Assembly: GCA_016463555.1 (NCBI GenBank)
Contig: JAEMRB010000069.1
Span: 1-5,527, forward strand
DNA: 5,527 bases
Source of the DNA: Chloroflexota bacterium
GTDB taxonomy: Bacteria > Chloroflexota > Limnocylindria > Limnocylindrales > Limnocylindraceae
Reading direction: 5' to 3'
Below the pieces are notes generated by a model that saw nothing but the letters and a program-made list of their open reading frames with translations, ran no database searches and was not told the DNA's origin. The position numbers were made by a program, and so were the translations under genes. This document shows positions 1 through 5,406 of this stretch, in pieces (the first letter of the stretch is position 1; each line of letters starts with the position of its first letter).

Positions 1-12
1 GGTGCGCGGGGT

Positions 13-24
13 GGGTGCTACCAT
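13..24 (+). promoter_or_regulatory. Putative extended -10 promoter for mreB (leaderless)
   Basis: The string GGGTGCTACCAT contains TGC directly before TACCAT, matching the TGn + TANNNT form of an extended -10 element. Only 6 nt separate it from the mreB ATG, so transcription would begin at or next to the start codon. No Shine-Dalgarno-like purine run lies before the ATG, which agrees with a leaderless transcript. The same GGGTGCTA string precedes the ABC permease gene on the other strand. The -35 region lies at or outside the window edge and cannot be judged. This is pattern inference only. Confidence 0.4.
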
Positions 25-30
25 CGCGCC

Positions 31-1083
31 ATGCTTGACCGAATCTACAGCCTCTTCTCGCGCGACATCGGCATTGACCTTGGCACGGCGAATACGCTCG
101 TCCACGTCGCAGGTAAGGGTGTTGTCATCAGTGAGCCCTCGGTCGTTGCGGTTGAGACCAAATCACGCAAGGTCCTCGCCATCGGCGCTGAGGCGAAGCG
201 CATGCTCGGGCGTACCCCCGCGAATATCGTGGCGATTCGCCCACTTCGTGATGGCGTGATCTCCGACGCCGCGGTCACGGAGCAGATGATTAGCTACTAC
301 GTGCGCAAGGTGCACCAAGGCGGGTGGCTCTCTGCACGACCGCGCATGATCATCGGTATCCCTTCAGGAGTCACCGAAGTAGAGAAGCGTGCCGTGCGCG
401 ACGCTGCCATTCGAGCCGGTGCGCGCTGGGTCCGCCTTGTTGAGGAGCCGATGGCCGCAGCGATCGGAGCCGGCCTTGCAGTAGGTGAGCCGAACGGGAG
501 CATGATCGTGGACATCGGCGGCGGCACCACTGAGGTTGCCGTCACCAGCCTCGGCGGCATCGTGACGGCGCGCAGCATTCGCATTGCGGGCGACGAGATG
601 GATGAGAACATCGTTGCCTACGCCCGACGTCAGTACAACCTACTCTTGGGTGAGCGCACCGCCGAAGATATCAAGATGGCGGTCGGTTCGGCGCACTCTG
701 GCGAGTGGGACTCGCAGCGCATCACCTTCCGTGGACGCGATCTACTCACCGGGCTGCCTCGCGCGGTAGAGGTGGCGGCGCCGCAGGTACGTGAGGCCAT
801 TGAGCCGTCAATCATTGAAATCATCAATGCCGTGCGCGACACCATTGAAGAGACACCGCCAGAGCTCGTCGCCGACATCATGGACCAGGGCATTGTTCTT
901 GCTGGTGGTGGTGCACTCCTGCTCGGTATGGATGTGCGCCTTTCGGCCGAAACGAAGATGCCAGTTCGCATCGCCGATGATCCGCTGACCTGCGTCGTGC
1001 GCGGCACGGGCATCATTCTTGACGAGGTTGAGGCGCTCGAGAAGATGCTCGTCCCCGAGACCTACCAGCGCCCACTGCGCTAA
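31..1083 (+). CDS. mreB: Rod shape-determining protein MreB (bacterial actin)
   Basis: MreB is the actin-like ATPase that forms short membrane-bound filaments on the inner face of the cytoplasmic membrane and guides the elongasome (MreC, MreD, RodA, PBP2) in lateral peptidoglycan synthesis. The 350-residue product has the usual family length (about 335-350). The phosphate-1 loop is DIGIDLGTANTLV (residues 12-24), the EPSVVA motif is at 35-40, VEEP is at 137-140, phosphate-2 is DIGGGTTEVAV (161-171) and the adenosine motif is GIVLAGGGALLLGM (287-300). The N-terminus MLDRIYSLFSRD resembles the short amphipathic membrane-binding helix of Gram-negative MreB proteins, which supports the ATG at 31. 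The frame is open upstream to the window edge, but the family alignment favours this ATG. mreC follows after 6 nt, so the two are surely co-transcribed. No key residue appears to be missing. Confidence 0.97.
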   Translation: MLDRIYSLFSRDIGIDLGTANTLVHVAGKGVVISEPSVVAVETKSRKVLAIGAEAKRMLGRTPANIVAIRPLRDGVISDAAVTEQMISYYVRKVHQGGWLSARPRMIIGIPSGVTEVEKRAVRDAAIRAGARWVRLVEEPMAAAIGAGLAVGEPNGSMIVDIGGGTTEVAVTSLGGIVTARSIRIAGDEMDENIVAYARRQYNLLLGERTAEDIKMAVGSAHSGEWDSQRITFRGRDLLTGLPRAVEVAAPQVREAIEPSIIEIINAVRDTIEETPPELVADIMDQGIVLAGGGALLLGMDVRLSAETKMPVRIADDPLTCVVRGTGIILDEVEALEKMLVPETYQRPLR

Positions 1084-1086
1084 GGA
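1082..1086 (+). promoter_or_regulatory. Ribosome binding site of mreC inside the mreB stop codon
   Basis: AAGGA uses the last two bases of the mreB TAA stop and lies only 3 nt before the mreC ATG. That spacing is shorter than the usual 5-9 nt, so initiation probably depends on translational coupling to mreB. There is no better in-frame start that keeps the N-terminal membrane helix. Confidence 0.45.
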
Positions 1087-1089
1087 CCC

Positions 1090-1965
1090 ATGCTCCCTCG
1101 CGATCGTGGAGAGCGCAATCCGCAGGCTGGCCTTGTCGCCGTTGGCGTCGTGCTGCTCTTCAACGGGCTCCTCTTTCTACTCTCTAGCAGCGCTCCGGTA
1201 CTCGCCGTGCAAGGAGCGGCGGGGCAGGTGGTGCGCACGCTCAGCGAGCCCGTTGCCGCGGTGGGGCGAGGGGCCGTATCGGTTCGCGATCTCTTCGTAG
1301 ACATTCGTAGCCTGCAAGCCCGGCTCACCGCGCTGCTTGAGGAGCGTGATCAGCTTGCCTCTGAGGCGGCTCGGATTGCGAGCCTCGAACGTGAGGTAGC
1401 GGAGCTCCAGGCGACGCTCGACCTGCGTGCGACAACCTCGTTTGCGACGGTTGCGGCCCAGGTTGTCGCGCGTGATTTCGCGATTGATCGGCGCTACATA
1501 ATTCTTGATGTTGGGAGCGCCGATGGCGTAAAGGTTGGTGACGTCGTCATCGGGGCGGGCGCCTCACTCGCGGGGCGCGTTGTGCAGGTCTCCGATCAGA
1601 GTTGCCTGGTCCGTCTCCTCACCGACCCAGAGTTCTCCGTTACCTCCGAGGTCGCCTCAACTGGTGCGATCGGGCAGGTACGAGGGCGTGCCGCCAACCC
1701 GCTCGCCTTTGATGACGTCGACGCACAACGCCAGGTGCTTGTTGGGGCGGAGATCACCACCTCTGGGATTGAGCTAAGCCCAACGCTGCGCTCGGCCTTC
1801 CCGCGAGGGCTCTCTGTGGGCCGAGTGGTTGCCGTGAACAGCATCGCCTCGGCTGTGCTCCAGAGTGCGGATGTTCAGCCGACCCTCGATCTAGATTCTG
1901 TGAGGACGCTGCTGGTAATCCTTAATTACCGCGGCGGGCTCCCTGACCCGAGCGTGACGCCGTAG
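1090..1965 (+). CDS. mreC: Cell shape-determining protein MreC
   Basis: MreC is a bitopic membrane protein whose extracytoplasmic part scaffolds the elongasome and activates PBP2/RodA. The 291-residue product shows the family layout: a short cytoplasmic stretch with basic residues (1-13), one transmembrane helix (about 14-34), a coiled coil (about 72-112, rich in L, E, R and A) and then the two-lobed beta domain. Hallmarks are the GSADGVKVGDVVIG stretch (142-155) followed by LAGRVV (160-165), LLTDPEFSV (176-184), and the TSG...FPRGLSVGRVV region (224-248) typical of MreC C-terminal domains. The ATG at 1090 keeps a complete membrane helix. It follows mreB by 6 nt, as in classical mreBCD operons, but no mreD follows. 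The last 44 nt, encoding the C-terminal tail, overlap the end of the opposite-strand ABC ATPase gene. Loss of this tail, which lies beyond the conserved domain, would probably be tolerated. Confidence 0.94.
   Translation: MLPRDRGERNPQAGLVAVGVVLLFNGLLFLLSSSAPVLAVQGAAGQVVRTLSEPVAAVGRGAVSVRDLFVDIRSLQARLTALLEERDQLASEAARIASLEREVAELQATLDLRATTSFATVAAQVVARDFAIDRRYIILDVGSADGVKVGDVVIGAGASLAGRVVQVSDQSCLVRLLTDPEFSVTSEVASTGAIGQVRGRAANPLAFDDVDAQRQVLVGAEITTSGIELSPTLRSAFPRGLSVGRVVAVNSIASAVLQSADVQPTLDLDSVRTLLVILNYRGGLPDPSVTP
1914..1930. repeat. Short perfect inverted repeat around the ABC ATPase stop codon
   Basis: GGTAAT and ATTACC form a perfect 6-bp inverted repeat with a 5-nt loop (CCTTA). The loop contains the reverse-strand stop codon TTA (TAA on the minus strand) of the ATPase gene. 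It lies inside mreC codons. There is no following T-run on either strand, so it is not a convincing intrinsic terminator. It may be chance or a weak RNA hairpin at the 3' end of the exporter mRNA. Confidence 0.3.
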
Positions 1966-2737
1966 CAGAACGCTTCGCCATCTTCTTCTTATAGGCGGCG
2001 ATCACCCTTTTTGCTGGACCGTCCGCCACGATCCGGCCACCCTCAAGTTCAATAGCGCGCGTGCAGAATGTGGCCGCAGAGTCGAGGTCGTGCGTCACGA
2101 ACACAATTGCCCGTGCCCGCTTCATGAGCTCCATGATCCTGCCACGCGACTTTTCAATGAAGGCGGCATCGCCGGTTGAGAGGACCTCATCAAGGAGCAG
2201 CACATCGGGCTCAACCGAGGTCGCGACGCTGAACCCAAGGCGTGCACGCATCCCTGTGCTGTATGTGCGCACCTCAGCCTCGGCGAATTCACCGAGTCCA
2301 GCAAATTCAAGAATCGCTGGCACGCGCCGCACCATCTCCTTGTGGGGGATCCCGAGGAACTCACCAACGAGAAGCGTGTTTTCGCGCGCGTTTAGTTCTG
2401 GGTCAAAGCCGGCGCCGAGCTGCAGCAGCGTGGCGATCTTGCCGCGAACCTCGACCTTGCCGACCGAAGGTTCCAGGATGCCGGCCAGTACCTGCAGCAT
2501 GGTGCTCTTCCCTGCGCCATTGGGTCCAATCACTGCGACGGATTCACCCGCCTCAACGCGAAAGTCAACGTCGCGCAGTGCCCAGAACTTGCCGCTCTGG
2601 GAGTGTCGGCCGTCGCGCAGCACCGTATCGCGCAGCTTGCGCTTCTTGCTCAGACGCAGGTCGTACTGAACCCCAAGGCCAGTGAGCAGGATCGGCGGCG
2701 GCGCAGCCTGCACGCGGGAGATCTTTCGTTGCGCCAC
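1922..2737 (-). CDS. ABC transporter ATP-binding protein, polysaccharide/teichoic acid exporter type (Wzt/TagH-like)
   Basis: This is the nucleotide-binding subunit that powers export of a lipid-linked surface glycan or teichoic-acid-like polymer with the adjacent permease. In the 271-residue product, Walker A is GPNGAGKST (71-79), the Q-loop glutamine is near 106 in LLQLGAGFDPELNARENT, the signature is YSTGMRARLGF (159-169), Walker B is VLLLDE (179-184) followed by VLSTGDAAF, and the switch histidine is H216 in VTHD. The Y-S-x-G-M signature and the GDAAF stretch are typical of the Wzt/TagH/RfbB subfamily rather than of importers. The protein ends soon after the ATPase fold with a basic, Ser-rich tail (about 250-271), so it lacks the C-terminal carbohydrate-binding domain of O9a-type Wzt. 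The start is GTG, immediately after the permease TAA, with GAAGG 8 nt upstream. A GTG at codon 9 is a less likely alternative. The 3' end overlaps mreC by 44 nt. The polymer exported cannot be told from sequence. Confidence 0.93.
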   Translation of the reverse strand: MAQRKISRVQAAPPPILLTGLGVQYDLRLSKKRKLRDTVLRDGRHSQSGKFWALRDVDFRVEAGESVAVIGPNGAGKSTMLQVLAGILEPSVGKVEVRGKIATLLQLGAGFDPELNARENTLLVGEFLGIPHKEMVRRVPAILEFAGLGEFAEAEVRTYSTGMRARLGFSVATSVEPDVLLLDEVLSTGDAAFIEKSRGRIMELMKRARAIVFVTHDLDSAATFCTRAIELEGGRIVADGPAKRVIAAYKKKMAKRSATASRSGQGARRGN

Positions 2738-3592
2738 TTAGAGCACCTTCACAAAGAGTGGTGAAACCCGTCGGAAGAGGTAGATCGAGAGCAGCGTTGC
2801 GGGAATTGAGGCGAGGGCGAGGATGCCGAGCGGCCCCCACTCAGGTGCACGACCGTAGTAGAGGGCGTCGCGATAGCCAGAGAAGATCCAGGTAAATGGA
2901 TTGATGTCAACGAAGAAGCCAAACCACGGGTGTCGGTCACCGATGGCGCGGAGTGTTTCGATCGGGAAGAGCGCAGGAGAGAGATAGAACCAGATGCGTA
3001 GCCCATGGGGGATGAAGTTCGAGATGTCACGGAAGAAGACGGCGACCGCACTGAGCGCAATCACGGCAGGGATGGTCCAGAGGAACTGCACCACCGCGAC
3101 GGGAAGAACAGCGAGCGCCCAGGGGGTGAGTCGATCGGGGTAGAGCAGGTAGAGCGCTCCGAGCGGTACGAGGGCAAAGATGAAGTTCGCGACGCTTGCA
3201 AGTACGGACGAGGCTGGAAGAACGAGGTGAGGGAAGGCGATCTGGCGCATCACCTGCTCGCGGCCGCGAACCGAGGTCGTGGCGGAGGCGAGCGCAGCGG
3301 TAAACCACTTCCAGGGGAGGATGGCGGCGCCGAGGAAGAGGAGGATCGCCGGCTGGGCCTGCTGGAAGATGACGCTGACCAGGAGGAAGTAGACAAAGAG
3401 CTGCAGGGCGGGGTCGAGGAACCACCAGACGTTGCCGAGAAGGGAGTTGGTCCCCTTGTTTCGGATCTCGGAGATCGTCAGATACCAGACGAGCCGGCGG
3501 CGCTCCACAAGGGAGGTAAGGCTCTCGAAGATGGTGCCAATGCTGCCTCGGCGCGGCCTGCCGACGGTCAGTTCCGTGCTGTGGGTCGTCAT
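2738..3592 (-). CDS. ABC-2 type permease, polysaccharide/teichoic acid exporter (Wzm/TagG-like)
   Basis: This is the membrane subunit that forms the translocation channel for a lipid-linked surface polymer, driven by the ATPase encoded directly downstream. The 284-residue product has the usual length for the family. A cytoplasmic N-terminus (about 1-50) leads into the characteristic LLGNVWWFLDP segment (51-61) at the first membrane entry. Hydrophobic segments lie roughly at 62-80, 82-103, 124-150, 156-184, 200-212 and 254-274. FFRDI (186-190) and NPFTWIFSGYRDALYYG (231-247) are also typical of ABC-2 exporter permeases. The C-terminus YLFRRVSPLFVKVL matches the family ending in which a basic, aromatic stretch closes the protein. 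The gene abuts the ATPase gene with no gap. It has no Shine-Dalgarno sequence before its ATG, but a -10-like element sits 9 nt upstream, so it is probably the first gene of a two-gene leaderless transcript. Assignment to O-antigen, capsule or teichoic acid export is open. Confidence 0.92.
   Translation of the reverse strand: MTTHSTELTVGRPRRGSIGTIFESLTSLVERRRLVWYLTISEIRNKGTNSLLGNVWWFLDPALQLFVYFLLVSVIFQQAQPAILLFLGAAILPWKWFTAALASATTSVRGREQVMRQIAFPHLVLPASSVLASVANFIFALVPLGALYLLYPDRLTPWALAVLPVAVVQFLWTIPAVIALSAVAVFFRDISNFIPHGLRIWFYLSPALFPIETLRAIGDRHPWFGFFVDINPFTWIFSGYRDALYYGRAPEWGPLGILALASIPATLLSIYLFRRVSPLFVKVL
2746..2750 (-). promoter_or_regulatory. Ribosome binding site deciding the GTG start of the ABC ATPase
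   Basis: On the minus strand GAAGG lies 8 nt before the GTG start, inside the last codons of the permease gene. The good spacing supports this GTG over the in-frame GTG eight codons further in. It also indicates coupled translation of the two subunits. Confidence 0.55.
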
Positions 3593-3601
3593 GAGAGGGC
3601 G

Positions 3602-3613
3602 AGAATAGCACCC
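3602..3613 (-). promoter_or_regulatory. Putative extended -10 promoter for the ABC exporter operon (leaderless)
   Basis: On the minus strand GGGTGCTATTCT shows TGC followed by TATTCT, an extended -10 form. It ends 9 nt before the permease ATG, so the transcript would have no leader or only a few bases. The pyrimidine-rich CGCCCTCTC before the ATG offers no Shine-Dalgarno pairing. Its first eight bases are identical to those upstream of mreB. No good -35 hexamer is seen at 17 bp. Confidence 0.45.
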
Positions 3614-3621
3614 GTCCCCCC

Positions 3622-3627
3622 TATACT
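3622..3627 (+). promoter_or_regulatory. Putative -10 element for the foldase gene
   Basis: TATACT matches five of six bases of the TATAAT consensus. A start site about 7 nt downstream would give a leader of about 33 nt that contains the strong Shine-Dalgarno sequence of the foldase gene. No clear -35 hexamer is visible. It lies about 15 nt from the opposing -10 element of the exporter operon. Confidence 0.4.
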
Positions 3628-3649
3628 GCCCCTAACCAGGCCCCGACTG

Positions 3650-3656
3650 AAGGAGG
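3650..3656 (+). promoter_or_regulatory. Strong Shine-Dalgarno sequence of the foldase gene
   Basis: AAGGAGG is a seven-base perfect match to the anti-Shine-Dalgarno end of 16S rRNA and lies 10 nt before the ATG at 3667. It is the strongest ribosome binding site in the window and fixes this start codon. Confidence 0.75.
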
Positions 3657-3666
3657 ATCACTGAGC

Positions 3667-5406
3667 ATGAACCCGATCGCACGCCTACGCGCCCGAGCCG
3701 CCGCCCGATTTCAGGCCGCCGACAAAACGGCGCTGACCAACCTCTCATTCGTTGTTGCGATCGCCCTTGCTGGAGCCCTCCTCGTCGGCGTTGCCGGCTA
3801 CTCCGTCTATGACAGCACCTGGGCACCCGCGGTTGAAGTGAATAACGCTGGGATCAACAAGGCTGAGGCAAAGGCTCGCGCCGAGGTCACCGCCTTCCGC
3901 ATCGCTCTCGAGGGTTCACGCATTCGCGCCCGCGTTGCCGCTGGCACCATGAGCAATAGCGCCGGCGACACCGCCCTCCAGGCGCTGAATGAGCAGGCAG
4001 AGGCAATCAGTAACCAGGTTACGACCGACATGGTCGACACACTACTGATCCGCGACCTCGCCGCGGCAAATGGCGTTACCTTCGACCCAGCCGTGTTCGC
4101 CACTGAATGGGCGAAGGAGACAACGCTCCCAGAGCTACGACTCTTCCGCCGCATCAGCATCGATGCTGCCGATAATCCGACAACGAAGAAGCCAACCGCC
4201 GCCACACGAGCGGCAGCGAAGGCGAAGGCTGAGGCCGCTCTCGCCGAGATCAAGGCGGGCGGCGATTTCGCCACAATTGCGAAGCGAGATTCAGACGACT
4301 CATTTGCTGAGCTCGGCGGGCTCGTTGGCTGGACCACGGAGGCCGAAGATCCGACAGAGGATCTCGGCTATGCGGCCGCCTGGGCGCTTATGCCGTCAGC
4401 GGATGGCTCTACCCAGCCGATGACCGCCGTCATTGCGCGTTCAGAAGATCAGTTCGTCATCTTCCGCCTTGAGAAGTCCCAGGCTTCGAAGCTCGATCCA
4501 GACTTTGAGAAGCAGATCAGTGACGCAGGGATTGATCGCGGCCTCTACGAGCGCATGACCGAGGAGCGCGCGTTGCAGACCGCCCTCAGCGACAAGATCA
4601 CGGCGCAGCTACTCGCTGGCCCAGTCGAGCAGCGTGAGGTCAGCTACGTCGCGGCTACCGTTCCAGAGACAGATGCTGCGCAGATTCAGGTCAGCCACAT
4701 CCTCTACAGCCCAAACGATGATCCGAACACTGCAGGCGACCTTGAGCCGACCGATCCGGCCTGGGCCGCCGCCGAGAAAGAGGCGATCGATCTTGTCGCC
4801 CGCCTGAAGAGCGGCGCAAGTTTCGAGACTGAGGCGAAGGAGAGTGACGACAAGACCTCTGGCGCCGATGGTGGACTCTTGGTGTGGGCACCGAAGGGGA
4901 CCTATGTTCCAGAGTTTGACACCGCTATTTGGGCCGACGGGGTGCAGCGCAACGACATCCTCGGCCCAATTAAGACCGAGTTTGGCTATCACGTGATTCA
5001 GTTTGATGCGCGACGGCCATCGCTCAAGGATCGTCTCGACGAGCTCGCAACAGCACTTGCGGTTGCCGGTGTCGACTTTGAGGAGGCGGCTACAGCTGCC
5101 ACGCTTGCGATCGAAGAGCTCACCTTCGCAAGCCCAGGCTACGTGCCGAAGTACACGGTGAATCCTGAACTCGGAGCCGTGGTGTGGGGGCTGACGGCTG
5201 GCGGCACGAGCGCCGTTGTCGAGAGTTCCAACACCTATCTCATCGTGCATGTTGATGGCGTGGAGATGCGTGCGCTGACGGCTGATCAGATCACCGGCAT
5301 TAAGGGGAGCGGCTTCTCGATTTGGCTGGACCTCTATCGCTCCGCTGCGCGTGTAGCGATTGACGGCGCCGTTGTGCAGGAGGCTGGGGCTTCGCCAACT
5401 CCGTGA
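3667..5406 (+). CDS. Membrane-anchored SurA/PrsA-like foldase with tandem parvulin domains (peptidylprolyl isomerase)
   Basis: This is an extracytoplasmic chaperone and peptidyl-prolyl cis-trans isomerase that would help exported proteins fold. The 579-residue product has a basic N-terminus, one transmembrane helix (about 26-48) without a lipobox cysteine, a SurA-N-like helical chaperone region (about 53-155), a degenerate parvulin domain (about 157-270), a canonical parvulin domain (about 337-450) and a C-terminal stretch (about 484-535) resembling half of a third copy. The canonical domain shows QVSHIL (341-346), GADGGLLVW (399-407), PEFDTAIW (415-422) and GPIKTEFGYHVI (433-444), with the paired histidines H344 and H442. 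In the first copy these positions read R162 and F263, so it is probably a non-catalytic substrate-binding domain. The start is fixed by AAGGAGG. The stop overlaps the next gene (GTGA), so the two are coupled. It could be named surA or prsA by different pipelines, so no symbol is given. Confidence 0.9.
   Translation: MNPIARLRARAAARFQAADKTALTNLSFVVAIALAGALLVGVAGYSVYDSTWAPAVEVNNAGINKAEAKARAEVTAFRIALEGSRIRARVAAGTMSNSAGDTALQALNEQAEAISNQVTTDMVDTLLIRDLAAANGVTFDPAVFATEWAKETTLPELRLFRRISIDAADNPTTKKPTAATRAAAKAKAEAALAEIKAGGDFATIAKRDSDDSFAELGGLVGWTTEAEDPTEDLGYAAAWALMPSADGSTQPMTAVIARSEDQFVIFRLEKSQASKLDPDFEKQISDAGIDRGLYERMTEERALQTALSDKITAQLLAGPVEQREVSYVAATVPETDAAQIQVSHILYSPNDDPNTAGDLEPTDPAWAAAEKEAIDLVARLKSGASFETEAKESDDKTSGADGGLLVWAPKGTYVPEFDTAIWADGVQRNDILGPIKTEFGYHVIQFDARRPSLKDRLDELATALAVAGVDFEEAATAATLAIEELTFASPGYVPKYTVNPELGAVVWGLTAGGTSAVVESSNTYLIVHVDGVEMRALTADQITGIKGSGFSIWLDLYRSAARVAIDGAVVQEAGASPTP
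4135..4476 (+). other. Degenerate first parvulin-like domain of the foldase
   Basis: Residues 157-270 align by eye to the canonical domain further on. RRISID stands where SHILYS does, KRDSDDSFAELGGLVGW pairs with KESDDKTSGADGGLLVW, and DQFVIFRLEK pairs with GYHVIQFDAR. The two parvulin histidines are replaced by Arg162 and Phe263. The fold is probably kept while isomerase activity is lost, as in the first parvulin domain of SurA. Confidence 0.65.
4675..5016 (+). other. Canonical parvulin (PPIase) domain of the foldase
   Basis: Residues 337-450 carry the full set of parvulin marks: the opening strand with H344, an insertion rich in D, P and A after it (about 349-368), the helix EAIDLVARLKSGASFETEAK, the GADGG turn, the PEFD...W helix and the closing GYHVI strand with H442. 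This is the likely catalytic unit. The insertion between the first strand and first helix is also seen in other parvulin domains. Confidence 0.85.

Noticed and set aside
1935..1950. CGGG-8 nt-CCCG hairpin near the mreC end as a bidirectional terminator
   Set aside because: The stem is only 4 bp, the loop is 8 nt, and no T-run follows on either strand.
1090..1965. Possible fusion of mreD to the end of mreC
   Set aside because: The protein ends about 10 residues after the conserved MreC beta domain, and there is no multi-helix membrane segment that could represent MreD.
2061..2669. 202-codon open frame on the + strand opposite the ABC ATPase gene
   Set aside because: Ser/Arg/Pro-rich translation without recognisable motifs, fully antisense to a gene with all ABC ATPase motifs intact.
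3005..3664. 219-codon open frame on the + strand, rich in E, D, G and R, opposite the permease gene
   Set aside because: It is antisense to a clear ABC-2 permease, its composition is the mirror of a hydrophobic protein in a GC-rich genome, and it would run across the divergent promoter region up to the foldase start.
4609..5250. 213-codon open frame on the - strand within the foldase gene
   Set aside because: No recognisable domain, and the opposite frame encodes the canonical parvulin domain without interruption. Long antisense frames are common at this GC content.
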